This document shows, in pieces, positions 10,050-20,413 of a stretch of 36,497 nt of DNA (the stretch's first letter is position 1; each line of letters starts with the position of its first letter). A model generated the notes under the pieces. That model was not told the DNA's origin and ran no database searches. It saw nothing but the letters and a program-made list of their open reading frames with translations. Origin of the DNA: Allomyces arbusculus (taxonomy: Eukaryota > Blastocladiomycota > Blastocladiomycetes > Blastocladiales > Blastocladiaceae). A program made the position numbers and the translations under genes. Where the stretch lies: positions 1-36,497 of the forward strand of contig JADHYV010000124.1 in assembly GCA_027604705.1 (NCBI GenBank), read 5' to 3'.

Positions 10050-11348
10050 TCATTCCGAGCCGCTTGGCACCTCATCCACTCTCGCCGCGCCAAGCACCGC
10101 GCGCTCCACCACTTCCAGCCGCCGGTTCAGCCCACTCACCTCCGCGATGACTCGGTCGAGTGATGCCGTCAGGTTGGCCTCCATGCGTGCGATAGCGGCG
10201 AGTACCGGCGTAAGCTGGTCGACCAGCGCCGGTTCAACTACAGATCGCAGTTGCGGATCAACGGAGGCAGGTTCGGCGGCGGGAACCGGTGGAGAAGCAG
10301 TGTCTACTGACGGAGCACCGACGGCCGATGGTACAGCGCCCGCGGATGGAGTCGACAGCGCCGTAGGCACCGGCGGCACTCCTCCACCCAACGCCACACC
10401 CTGCATCCGCGCTGCGAGCATCGCCATCATTGACGCTGGGCCGGACATCGCAGGACCTCCGCCGACTTTACCACCCATCATTGACGACAAAAGCGCCATC
10501 GCGGCGCCCGCGTTTCCCGTCGTCGGGCACGTAGCGGGAGGTGCAGCAGCGGTCAATTCAGGAACGCGCAGGTACCGCAAAATGAAAATGTCCTTTTCAT
10601 CGCGTGGGAGCGAGACAAACTACACGAACGCGCACAAGACGATACGAGTAAGTAACTTGTCTACCATTCCCGCGTCAATGAGAACCCCAGACGCACCTTC
10701 CACCGTATCGCGCGCACAGGCGGCTCGATCGGGACCACGACGCGCTGCCACCACGACCCTTCCTCGTCGGCGGGCGCGCACCAAACGGCAGTCAGCGTCG
10801 ATTGGTACTCGAACGGCAGCTCGGCCACACTGGTCGCAGTCGTGGGGACGTGGTCCTCGTCGACGATTGAGTACTCGACGCGGCGCGCGTTGCTCATGAC
10901 CACAATGGGGCCCGTGAGCAGGTGGCCGGGCGGTGCGGCAAGGAAGAGAGTCGCGGGACCAACGTCAGCATCGTCATCTGGTCGGGTCCATAGGAGTGGG
11001 TCATTTGCGGGTGGACTAAATTGTTGGCGTCAGTCCATTGTCGTTCACTGGAAGAAACATCTTGCTGGACGAACGTGCGTACTCGGCCGCTGAGCTTGAC
11101 GAACAGGCACAGATCAATCGCAACAGCGCATGTCCGCCGTCGTTTGTAGCCTTGTTGCTGAAATCATCTCCTTGGTTGCCTTTGCCGGTGAGCGAGTGTT
11201 CATGTTTGCCGTTCTCGTTGATGTTAATGCTAGACGAGTCGGCAGCGCTGCCAGAAGGCGGCAACTCGCTGTCGGAGTCCTCGGAATGACCGTCATCGAC
11301 GGGCACAAAGGCCCAGCTGAGAAACGCTTCAAGTTGAAATGAATTCAT
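10050..11348 (-). CDS. PAAT-like protein (C10orf88 family)
   Basis: Three exons fit by phase: 11348-11083, 11015-10697 and 10619-10050 (introns of 67 and 77 nt), giving 384 aa. The conserved core runs from GPATLFLAAPPGHLLTGPIVV through MSNARRVEYSIVDEDHVPT to IRWKFVSLPRDEKDIFILRYL. It matches the N-terminal domain of human C10orf88/PAAT in order and spacing. A middle segment PASMMAMLAARMQG and a C-terminal amphipathic helix (DQLTPVLAAIARMEANLT ... VSGLNRRLEVVERAVL) also have counterparts there. PAAT has been described as a partner of mitochondrial ABC transporters; no function is known in fungi. The first exon is the weak part. An in-frame upstream ATG at 11387 is possible, and the N-terminal 75 residues (acidic, Ser-rich) are not conserved by eye. 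The gene converges on RRP46. Confidence 0.6.
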
Positions 11349-11704
11349 GTCAAAGGATTGGTGATGAGATGTTCTGCAAGTCTCCATGAGTAGCTAAGCG
11401 ACTTAATGCAGTTTGGCTGCACGCAACAAATCAGACCTCTGCTTCCCGCAGTCCTCAGATTCATGACCGGAAGTCGTACCTCAGTTCAGACAAGTCGAAG
11501 CATGCTCGGAAGCGGGCATTTTTTCTCTCTCGCCTGCGCGAATTCCTTCTTGGATGATTTTCCTCTCAGCCGAGCATGCAGCGCAAGTGGATTCCAAAAT
11601 GCCTGGCAATGGAAGTATTGGTTGGCAGGGGAAATTGATGAATTGAAGGCTATCAAACGAGCTACGAACTGCAAACCCAACGCGACCCCGACAAGATCCG
11701 GCAC
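11349..11704. other. Intergenic region between PAAT-like gene and NDUFV1, nothing recognised
   Basis: About 350 bp lying upstream of the PAAT-like gene and downstream of the NDUFV1 stop; both genes are on the minus strand. No motif, tRNA or repeat was recognised. It must hold the PAAT-like promoter and the NDUFV1 3' UTR. Confidence 0.4.
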
Positions 11705-13277
11705 CTACAGCTGCGCCGACGACGATTGCGACGACGCGGCCTGCTGCTGCGCATGGAACGCGGCAATCTTCTCCTCGATCGCCGGGCGGAAATGCCGAAT
11801 CAGACCCTGCACGGGCCACGCCGCGGCATCACCCAGAGCGCAGATCGTGTGGCCCTCAATCTGCTTGGACAGCTCGTAGATCATGTCGATTTCCACGTTC
11901 TTGGCGTTACCCTGCTGGAACCGATCCATCATGTTCTTGAGCCACGTGGTGCCCTCGCGGCACGGCGTGCACTGGCCACACGACTCGTGCTTGTAGAAGG
12001 ACGACAACCGCGCAATCGCGGCCACAATGTCGGTCGACTTGTCCATGACAATGACGGCGGCGGTACCGAGACCCGACTGCGCGTCCTTGAGCGCGTCAAA
12101 GTCCATGAGCACGTCGTCGCAAATGTGCTTGGGCAGCACGGGCACCGACGACCCACCAGGGATAATCCCGAGTAGGTTATCCCACCCGCCACGGACGCCG
12201 CCGCAGTGCTTCTCAATCAGCTCGCGCAGCGGGATCGACATTTCCTCCTCGACCGTGCACGGCTGGTTAACGTGGCCCGAGATACAGAACAGCTTGGTCC
12301 CTTGGTTCCGGGGGCGCCCAAACGACGCGAACCAGGCCCCACCGCGGCGCAGGATCGTCGGCGCAACGGCCACGGTCTCGACGTTCGACACGGTCGTCGG
12401 GCACCCAAACAGGCCGACATCGGCCGGGAACGGCGGCTTGAGCCGGGGCTTCCCCTGCTTGCCCTCGATCGACTCGATCAGCGCCGTCTCTTCGCCGCAA
12501 ATGTAGGCGCCGGCGCCGCGGTGGATGTAGACGTCAAAGTCGTACCCGGACCCGCACGCGTTCTTACCAATCAGGCCGGCCGCATAGGCCTCATTGATGG
12601 CCGTTTGCAGGTTCGAGGCCTCGTTGTAGAACTCGCCGCGAATGTAGATGTAGGCGGCCGACGCGCCCATGGCACGGCCCGCGACCAGGCAGCCCTCGAC
12701 GAGCTTGTGCGGGTCAGAGCGCATGATCTCGCGGTCCTTGCAGGTGCCAGGCTCGCCCTCATCGGCGTTGACGACGAGGTACTTGGGGCTAGACAGTGGT
12801 ATCAAGAGTGAGCGGATTGCCGCTGCGATCAGTGAAAAGAAAGAAGAGCTAACGACATACCGGCCGTCCGAGGGCTTGTTCATAAACGACCACTTAAGCC
12901 CCGTCGGGAACCCGGCCCCACCACGACCACGCAGGCCCGAGGCCTTCATTTCCTCGAGAATCCACTCGTGGCCCTTGAGCAAGATCTCCTTGGTCTTGTA
13001 CCAGTCGCCACGCTTCATGGCGCCCTTGAGCTTCCAATCGTGGAACCCGTAGAGGTTGGTGAAGATGCGGTCGCTGTCCTTGAGGTTGCCGTAGGCGCGC
13101 GGCGCCGGCGCGGCCTCGGTGACGGTGGCAAGCGCGCGCGCTAGATTGGAAAGGCCGTTAGCCGCAGTTCGTCGGGCGGTACTGGCAGCACGAGGGGCGC
13201 AGGGCAGGCGTACCCTGCACGCCGCGGCGGGCGTGGGCGGCAGCGGCGACGCGGCCGATGCGCGAGACGGACTGCAT
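11705..13277 (-). CDS. NDUFV1: NADH:ubiquinone oxidoreductase 51 kDa subunit (complex I, FMN/NADH-binding)
   Basis: Exons 13277-13214, 13140-12861 and 12788-11705, with phases matching, give 475 aa, typical for this subunit. Residues 1-25 ([19 protein letters not shown]...) are an Arg/Ala-rich mitochondrial presequence split by the first intron, which has a consensus CTAAC branch. Hallmarks in order: [18 protein letters not shown] (FMN), [40 protein letters not shown] (NADH site), and near the C-terminus [11 protein letters not shown] plus HTICALGD, whose cysteines bind cluster N3. It sits at the tip of the matrix arm, takes the hydride from NADH and passes electrons to the Fe-S chain. It is divergent from the UBZ4 gene. 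Everything looks canonical. Confidence 0.96.
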
Positions 13278-13750
13278 CGTGGTGAACGGTCTAAATGCGG
13301 TTCCCGTTCGAAGTGGTGTAGGTTGGTACCTCGCGTCGTCGAGAAAGCGGCAACGATCCGACCCGAGCTGAAGTTGCAGGGCCGACTGGGTGCTTTATAG
13401 CGAGCACAAGGTCGGCGCGGCGCGTTGCAGCAAGTGCCGAGGCGTGTCAAGTTGATCGTTACCTCAGCGTCGACGGTCCAAGGCACGACGGGATCGCGGC
13501 CTTCGTGCAGCGCGATCAACAGCGTTGCCCATCTCGAGCCGCTTGCTCCAGGGCGGGCACAGACCGCGAGCGCAAGGCCATTTCGGATAACATGAGCCCA
13601 CGTGCGTCTCGTTCAAATCGGTCACCGCGCCGTTCAAACCAGGTCCGACCGGTGCGCGCGATCCCGTTTCTTCGCTGCCAACCGCGACCCCACGCCGCGC
13701 GACTACCCGCACTGGATTCCCACCGAGCTCCTGTACCCAATGATATCAGA
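13278..13750. promoter_or_regulatory. Divergent promoter region, NDUFV1 / UBZ4 gene
   Basis: Start-to-start spacing is about 470 bp. The plus-strand frame of the UBZ4 gene stays open back to about 13505, and another frame over 13600-13750 is also protein-like. Part of this stretch could therefore be a 5' exon I failed to assign. No factor site is recognised. Confidence 0.35.
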
Positions 13751-14602
13751 ATGAGTGGGGTGGCCGCGAAGTTCGCGGCCGACGCCGAGTCGACCATGAC
13801 CATTTCGGTCCCCGTCCCGGCCTCCATTGCCAGTCTCGCCAAGAACGGCCTGGCCGCCATGCTTGCCGACACGACCCCCGTGCACCAGTGGACTCTGCCT
13901 GCCGATCCCGCCCCTGCACTCCAATCCACGACGACCACGCCGTCAGTGCCACCAGCTGGTCCTTCGAGCGGAGGGCCGTCCATCCGCTCGCCGGCGTCTA
14001 CGATCCCGAGCAAGCGACCCGGCGTGCTGCCGAGCCCACCGGCGCCGCCGAAACGCAGCAAACCGGACCCACCGACCGCCGCGCCGATCCCAGTCGCTCT
14101 CCCGACGCGAGCAATGGATTCTACATCGAGCTTGATTGAGCCCAGCAGCGTGTTGAGCTCTCCCGCATCGTCGGCGACCGTATTGCGCTCTTCCGTTTCC
14201 TCAACAACTGCTTCGCGCCCTCCCGTGCCGTCGTCCATATTCTCCGCCCCTGCTTCCGGTCCTCAAGCTGCTCCAGCGCGCATCGTCGTGGGGGCGAGGA
14301 CGGCCCTAGCCGTTCCATCACCTCGCGGGACTCTCTTCTCTGCTCGCGGACCCGCCGCTTCGTCTGCGGCTCACACAATACCTCCACCAGCTCCTCCTCG
14401 TCGTCAGGTCGTCGATCTCACCTTGTCCTCGTCGCCGTCTCCACCGCCGCCCCCTCCATTGCCCCAATCAGCGGCGAGCCAGCAGTCGGTGCAGACGTGC
14501 CCGATCTGCGCGGTTCAGTTTGCGCCCGGAACGCCCGCGACCGCAGTGGCCGCGCACGTGGACGAGTGCATGTCGGTCAATTTTGAAGACGACGCGTTTT
14601 GA
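13751..14602 (+). CDS. Ser/Pro-rich protein with SUMO-interacting motif and C-terminal UBZ4-type zinc finger
   Basis: From the ATG at 13751 the frame gives 283 aa and ends in a recognisable zinc finger: TCPICAVQFAPG ... AAHVDECM, i.e. C250-x2-C253-x15-H269-x3-C273. This resembles the UBZ4 fingers of Rad18, WRNIP1 or SPRTN but has a longer central loop. About 30 residues earlier, QVVDLTLSSSPS is a good SUMO-interacting motif followed by phosphorylatable serines. A basic patch PPKRSKPD near residue 100 could be a nuclear localisation signal. The remainder is Ser/Pro/Ala-rich and probably disordered. UBZ4 + SIM proteins usually work in ubiquitin/SUMO-dependent DNA-damage tolerance; that role is inference here. 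The N-terminus is uncertain: the frame is open upstream to 13505 and other frames in 13600-14250 also show coding-like composition, so exons may be missing. Confidence 0.55.
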   Translation: MSGVAAKFAADAESTMTISVPVPASIASLAKNGLAAMLADTTPVHQWTLPADPAPALQSTTTTPSVPPAGPSSGGPSIRSPASTIPSKRPGVLPSPPAPPKRSKPDPPTAAPIPVALPTRAMDSTSSLIEPSSVLSSPASSATVLRSSVSSTTASRPPVPSSIFSAPASGPQAAPARIVVGARTALAVPSPRGTLFSARGPAASSAAHTIPPPAPPRRQVVDLTLSSSPSPPPPPPLPQSAASQQSVQTCPICAVQFAPGTPATAVAAHVDECMSVNFEDDAF

Positions 14603-14680
14603 GCAACGGCCACGGATGGACTGTAACGACTGCGCATAATTATAAAGTGAATCACGATCGCAGGTGATTCTATGTGCCTA

Positions 14681-14686
14681 AATAAA
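14681..14686 (+). terminator. Poly(A) signal AATAAA for the UBZ4 gene
   Basis: A canonical AATAAA lies 79 nt after the UBZ4 stop and 29 nt before the minus-strand stop of the convergent ATG6 gene (14715). The two 3' UTRs therefore almost certainly overlap. Confidence 0.55.
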
Positions 14687-14714
14687 TACGAAAATTGAAA
14701 CTTAACTTCTCTTC

Positions 14715-16781
14715 CTACACCTTCCTCCCGACCCCCGGCGCCGCAACCGCCGCACCCGCGCCCTTCCCACCTCTCGCCGCATCCCCAGCCTCTGCCCTTG
14801 CCGCAACCAGCGTCACAAACGCCATGATCCACCGCAAATCCGACGTGAGACACTTGCACGCGCGCACCCATGCGTCCGACGACGTGCGTGGCCGAATCGA
14901 GTACCCGCCGACCTTATCCTTGTCGATCGGGTAAGGCATATTGAACTCGACCGGGTCCATGGCGGCGCAGTACTCGGCCAATTGCTTGACGCACGCGAGC
15001 AGCGCCTCGAGCCCTTGCTCGAATTTCGAGTTCAACAGGAGCCGGTTCAGGGTCGTGAATTCGCCCGGGCCGCCGTGCAGGTCGTAGGTCGCGTAGACGA
15101 CCCACTGCTGTCCCGCAGGATCGGTTGTAGATGCGGTGGATCCGCGCCGCGCCGAGGCGGCGTCCGATGGCACGACGCGCCGTGAACTGCGCGACGAACT
15201 GGACGAAGACGACGACGCGCCATTCGCTGGCGCCGGCACGAGTTTCTGAATCTTCGAGAACGACCCCATCGGCAGTAATCGGTACCCAACAAACTCGACC
15301 TTGGCCTTCCGCGCCAGCGCATCCACCATCAGACACACTTGTCCAAACGCCGCGTTCATTTCGTGCCACGGCACTGGCGGCGCGCCGTTCCCGCTGACTC
15401 CACGGCCGAGCCGGAGGCCATTGATCGTCGGGTATGTCCCGTCGTGTCCGAGCCGCGCGACATCATTATACACGTTGGTGCGCTTGAGTTTATCGAGATG
15501 CCGGGACGCCGCATCGTATTTGGTATTCAGTGCGTCTCGCTCGGCCTGGTACGCCTGCAGCGACGCCTGGAACGCGTGCGACGCGTGCCAGAAGTCGCGT
15601 TCCGCCGCATCGAGTGCCGCGGCGTCGGCGGCCAAGTCGGCGAGGGTGGACTCGAGCGCAGTTTCCTCGGCTTCGGCCGCGGCAAGTTGCGCGGCGAGGT
15701 CGGCCTCGAGCGCGAGCAGTCCGGCCAGGTCGTCGTCGGTATCCGCGGACGTGGTTGAAGGTGGCAGAAATTGCTGGTAGCAGCGTAGTTCTTCTTCGAG
15801 GTCTGCGAGGTCTGCGTGCAGCCGGTCAGCCAGAACCGTAGCGCAGTCGCTGCACAGTGGGAGCGGGACGTTCGAGTTGGTCGCGAGCGCGTGCAGCCGC
15901 TCAATGGTCGCAACGCGGGCGGACATGCGGGATTGTAAAGTGCCGCCGGCCGATGAGGTGGCGGATGCGACCATGCTCAGACTGGTCGCGGGCGGCGGTG
16001 GAGGTGGCGGTGGGGGTGGTGGCGGGACGGATGCGGGCGAGGGCGATGTCCCGGCGGGTGGTGGTGGCGTCGGATCGGATGACGACGACGGAGTCGCAGC
16101 GGTCGGCGGGATCAATGGCGGCGTACTTGCCGATGCGGCCGCGTGCAGCGCCGTAGATGCAGCATTCGCGGCGGCGCGCGCCGACGGTGAGACGAGTACA
16201 AACGACTGGTCGGGTTTCGGCAACTGTGCCGCTGGCGGCGGGATCGGGATTGGCGCCGCCACTGTACCCGCATCCCCGTGTGCTGGTGGTGGTGCGGGCG
16301 GCGTCGTCCCCGGGGTCGCGTCGATGGGCGTAATCTCGAGCGCGGCCACCACGTCCGACAAGTGCGCCACAGCATCGTCGAGTTCGGCGTCGTTGAGCCG
16401 TAGTTGGTGGTGGCACTGCGTGCACCGCAGCGCCACGGACGCGGGGCCATGGGCGGCGATACTGCCGCCGCGTGATGGTGGCGGGACGAGCAGGGTGGTC
16501 GCGCTTGCTTCGTCGCTCCAGTGCGCGGTCGAGTTGGCGGCGGACGCAGTCAGGAGCGACCCTGCAGGGGTTGGTGCCAGCGAAGAGGGGTGTGGCGCGC
16601 CCGACGCACGCATGGCCGCGGAGAGGGCGCTGGCCGGGTCCGCGGGCGAAGATGCGGCAAGTGCGGGTGGTGTTGGGGGCATGGTTGTCGCGGGTACGTC
16701 GTGCTGCAGGAGGTGCCCATCGTCGTCGTGCCGTGCCGACAACAAGACGTTGCGACGCTGGCGTGTTCGCGACGTGCTCAT
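14715..16781 (-). CDS. ATG6: Beclin 1 / Atg6 (Vps30) autophagy protein
   Basis: An uninterrupted 688-aa frame. It contains a CxxC pair near residue 120 (ALRCTQCHHQL) and a second CxxC near 310 (NSNVPLPLCSDC), matching the Beclin cysteines. A coiled coil runs from about 355 to 435 (Ala/Glu/Leu-rich). The evolutionarily conserved BARA domain follows: RTNVYND, GTYPTINGLRLGR, VPWHEMNAAFGQ, YRLLPMGSFSKIQKL and a C-terminal GGYSIR block. Atg6 is a core subunit of class III PI3-kinase complexes with Vps34 and Vps15, acting in autophagosome formation and endosomal sorting. It is much longer than human Beclin 1 (450 aa) because of low-complexity insertions: a Pro run near 253-264 and a Ser-rich run inside the BARA domain. 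The start at 16781 is the first Met of a plausible N-terminus; a later Met (residue 34) cannot be excluded. Start-to-start distance to HBS1 is 288 bp. Confidence 0.9.
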   Translation of the reverse strand: MSTSRTRQRRNVLLSARHDDDGHLLQHDVPATTMPPTPPALAASSPADPASALSAAMRASGAPHPSSLAPTPAGSLLTASAANSTAHWSDEASATTLLVPPPSRGGSIAAHGPASVALRCTQCHHQLRLNDAELDDAVAHLSDVVAALEITPIDATPGTTPPAPPPAHGDAGTVAAPIPIPPPAAQLPKPDQSFVLVSPSARAAANAASTALHAAASASTPPLIPPTAATPSSSSDPTPPPPAGTSPSPASVPPPPPPPPPPPPATSLSMVASATSSAGGTLQSRMSARVATIERLHALATNSNVPLPLCSDCATVLADRLHADLADLEEELRCYQQFLPPSTTSADTDDDLAGLLALEADLAAQLAAAEAEETALESTLADLAADAAALDAAERDFWHASHAFQASLQAYQAERDALNTKYDAASRHLDKLKRTNVYNDVARLGHDGTYPTINGLRLGRGVSGNGAPPVPWHEMNAAFGQVCLMVDALARKAKVEFVGYRLLPMGSFSKIQKLVPAPANGASSSSSSSSRSSRRVVPSDAASARRGSTASTTDPAGQQWVVYATYDLHGGPGEFTTLNRLLLNSKFEQGLEALLACVKQLAEYCAAMDPVEFNMPYPIDKDKVGGYSIRPRTSSDAWVRACKCLTSDLRWIMAFVTLVAARAEAGDAARGGKGAGAAVAAPGVGRKV

Positions 16782-17069
16782 CGCGGTCACGTCGAGTCCT
16801 GTGGTCTGCGTGCCGAAGCGTCCGAGCGCTGCTACCCTCGCTCGACCACGCGCGCCCACGTCACAAACTCGTCCCAGCGACCGCCGCACTGAACGACCGG
16901 CCGAGCACGACAACACGACCCCACACGACCACACTGATCCGCGATCTGTTGCCACATATTGCGCGCTGCAGTCCACGCCGAGGCCCGCAGCTGCCCACAT
17001 TTGCCTGCAACCGCGCCCGAACACGGCTCGCGCGCGCTCGATTGCTCCAACCGAGCTAAACCACCAACC
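16782..17069. promoter_or_regulatory. Compact bidirectional promoter, ATG6 / HBS1
   Basis: Only 288 bp separate the two divergent start codons, so transcription must start in both directions from this short stretch. No TATA element or named site was recognised. Confidence 0.45.
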
Positions 17070-20000
17070 ATGTCCCGCCACCGCGCCGTGCGCAACCTGA
17101 CGCGCGACGACTTTGACGACGATTTCGACGACGACTACGATGCCCGCCTCGTGCAGGCCATGCCCGAGTTGCGCGAGATTGTGGGCGACGACTTTGACGA
17201 CGCTGAGCTCGAGGAGACACTGCTCTACTACGACTACTCTGTCGTAAAGGCCGTGCGCTGGCTGCTTGACGGTGTCGACCCGGACGCTGAACCTGCTCCG
17301 AAACCCAAGCCGGCCGCACCCGCGCAGAAGAAGCCGGCAGCAACAACAGCACCAGCATCGACGGGTATGTCGCCCTTCCTTGCACTTTTGGTTGTTGCCT
17401 TTTCCTTCTCCCCCCCCCCCCCCCCTGGACCCGGTCGAGGATCGGCGTTGCTGCGCTGAATTGCCCGTACGTCTCTGTTCTCCCTCCTCTACCCTCGCCA
17501 TGTCCTGATCCGACGCGCGGTTGCTCACACTTGGTGCGTTCCCTGACATATAGCCCCCACGGCGGCGTCGCCTCTCGTCTCCTCCAACCTGGCCCGGTTG
17601 CTCGCGCCCAAATCGACAACCACTGCCGCCGCGGGCCCCGCGCCGCGATCGAGCTTGACCATCCCATCCGCCCTGCTTGCCGCGAAGCCCAAACCCGGTT
17701 CCGCTCCCGCTCCTGCCACCGGCACCCCAGTCGCCAGTTCCCCACTGCTCAGCGCTAGTCTCGCCAGCCTCCTACGAAAACCCCCTGCTGCACCCTCGAC
17801 CGCACCCGCGACCGGTCGCGCACCGCTCGGTGGGCTCGTGGCGCCCAAGGCATTGCACGACCGACTTGGGAGTATGCGCACAGGCTTGCCGGCGCCTTCG
17901 CGGCCGAGTAGCAGCAGCACAGCGGCGGGAGCGGGACCGCCCGTTCGGGCTGGGACCTTGGGCAAGCTCGTTCCGCGCGCGTCGATGGTCCCACGCGCAC
18001 CCGCGGCGGCACCGGCCAAGCCGGCAGTTCCCGTGGCCGCGCGTGCGGATCTGGCGCCGGTCGTGCGCCCCGCAGCACCGGCCGCGCCGGCCAAGCGCGC
18101 GACCGCGACCCCGTCGCCATTCGCGCGTGGGCTCGTGTCGGCTGTGGGGATGGGCGACTGCCTCGCGCCGATCCTCGACTGGGTCGCGCAGTACCCGGCA
18201 TGCCTCTACCCCACGTCGTCGAAATACGCGCCGTTTGCGTTTAACGTGCCGTCGCCTGACGATATTGTTCTTGCAGCGCAGGCACAAAGTAAGAACTTGA
18301 ACAAGGGGAACACGTCGGGTACGAGCAGTCCCGCCAAGTCGGCGGCGACGACGCCCAAGAAGGGTAATGGCAAGAAGGCTGGCTCCTCGAGTTCGGGCGC
18401 GACCACGATCCAGGCGCCGCTCAACGTGATGCAGGAGTTGACGGCCGGAGTCAAGGACATGCGCGTGGCCGCTGCCGCCAACTCGGCCGCCGCCTCCGGT
18501 GCCACAACCCCAGAACCCGCCGCGCCCGTTGTCTCCAAAAAACGGATCGACATTGCCGCTGAGTACGCGCAGCGTGCGGCGCACCTGAACCTGGTCATGG
18601 TCGGGCATGTGGACGCCGGCAAATCAACGCTCACGGGACACCTGCTCTACCAGGCCGGCGTCGTGGACGACCGGCAAATGCGCGCATACCACCGCGACGC
18701 GGTGAAAGCCGGCAAGGGGTCCTTCTCGTACGCGTGGGTCATGGATCAGAACGAGCAGGAGCGCGCGCGCGGTGTGACGATCGATGTCGGGGTCACGCAC
18801 TTGACGACGCCGTCGGGCCGGAAAGTCACGTTCCTCGATGCCCCCGGGCACCGCGACTTTGTTCCGAATATGATTGGTGGCGCCGCGCAGGCGGATGTCG
18901 CGGTGCTCGTCGTCGATGCGACGCCGGGGCAAGTGGAAATGGGTTTGTCCGAGGGCCAGACGCGCGAGCACTTGTTGCTTGTCAAGTCGCTTGGGATTCC
19001 GCGCATTGTCGTCGCCGTGAACAAGATGGACCATGCGATGGTCAACTGGTCGCGCGCGCACTTTGAGCGCGTGCGCACGTTGCTCGCGTCGTTTATGGCC
19101 GGGATCGGGTACAATGTCGAGTCGCACGTCGTGTTTGTTCCGACGTCGGCGCTCGCGGGCGAGAATCTCACGCAGCGACTCCCACACGGGCATGCTGCGC
19201 GCGCGTGGTACGCCGATCAGCCGTGCCTGCTGGACGTGCTCGACACGTTGCCCGTCCCGACACGGCCGATTCTAAAGCCGTTGCGCATGCTCGTCACGGA
19301 CTCGACCAAGGGCGGGATGGCGTCCGGGTCGGTGACCGTCTGGGGCCGGATCGAGCAGGGGTCCATGCAGATTGGGGATTCGGTCATGCTCATGCCGCTC
19401 GGGCAGGACGCGACCGTGCGGCACATCGAGGTCAAGGACGAGGCCGTGAAGTGGGCGGCCGCAGGGGATCATGTGATGGTGTCACTCGCTGGACCGGATC
19501 CGCAGCAGTTGTCGGCCGGGCTCGTGCTCTGCGCGCGCGACGCGCCGGTGCCGGTGACGAACCGCGTCGAGGCCAAGATCTTGGTGTTTGAGCCCAAGGT
19601 GCCGATCACGATGGGGTACCCGGTACGTTGCTCTTCTCGTGGGTGTCGCAAACGAAACTGATTCTGACCCTGGCGTGTTGTCGACATCGTGCAGGTCATT
19701 CTCCACCAGGGCACGCTCAACGAGCCGGCGTTTGTGACCAAGCTCCTCGCGATCCTCGACAAGACCGACGGGTCCGTGACCAAGAAAAACCCGCGCGTCC
19801 TGACCAAGGGCGCGACCGCCCTCGTTGAGCTCTCGCTCGACCGGCCCGTCTGCCTCGAGGCATTCTCGGACTGCAAGGAGTTTGGTCGGTTCATGCTGCG
19901 CAAAGGCGGTGAGACGATTGCCGCGGGCGTCGTCAGCAAGGTACTCTCCCTTTCGATCACGACGTGGGCGGATATGGGCATGAATGGCTAACTGTGCGTG

Positions 20001-20108
20001 CGCATGCGTATGTAGGTCGTCACGTACTACCAGCCGGCGGCGCTGCGCGCCGAGTCGCGGTCCAACTCGGCATGGTCGTTGGCTGACGCCGCCGACGGCG
20101 ACCTGTAG
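17070..20108 (+). CDS. HBS1: Hbs1-like translational GTPase (ribosome rescue, Dom34/Pelota partner)
   Basis: Exons 17070-17364, 17554-19622, 19695-19940 and 20016-20108 give 900 aa. The N-terminus (acidic DDFDDDFDDDYD, then LEETLLYYDYSVVKAVRWLL) matches the HBS1 N-terminal helical domain, which distinguishes it from eRF3. A long Ala/Pro/Ser linker follows. The EF-1A-like G domain begins near residue 442: GHVDAGKST (G1), DAPGHRDF (G3), NKMD (G4) and PTSAL (G5). Domains II and III follow (GYPVILHQGTLNEPAFV, FMLRKGGETIAAGVV). Hbs1 with Dom34/Pelota binds stalled ribosomes and triggers no-go and non-stop decay. Intron 1 is 189 nt, far longer than the others, and contains a run of 17 C. The last exon is short and ends WSLADAADGDL; decayed copies of this end occur twice downstream. 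Confidence 0.9.
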
Positions 20109-20402
20109 CGCGGCAGTGCACCGACGTGCAACGCACGTCGTTGGTCAAGTTGAAATACATCTATCGTGGCGTACGAAAATTCTGGATTGAAACCGCTTGT
20201 TCGACCTGCAAGACGATGCAGCCGGATTTGGCGCTCTGCCTGAAGGTGGCGAACCTGCCCGGAGCTGCAATTGCTGCGTTCATGCTGCCGACGTTGTTCA
20301 GTTTTTCTCAATTTTCCTCTCCATTTTCGACGAGAAAAACTCGAAAGTGGAGGACATCTGTAGGCGCGCTGGTGCGTATGAACCGGCAGCACCAGTGAGC
20401 GG

Positions 20403-20413
20403 GCAGCAATAAA
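20403..20413 (+). promoter_or_regulatory. Conserved TATA-like box upstream of paralog A
   Basis: GCAGCAATAAA, followed by ATGG, lies 167 bp before the start of paralog A. The identical 11-mer is found 150 bp before paralog B, while the corresponding place in pseudogene C is degraded. Conservation against a diverged background suggests a core promoter element (inference). Confidence 0.45.
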
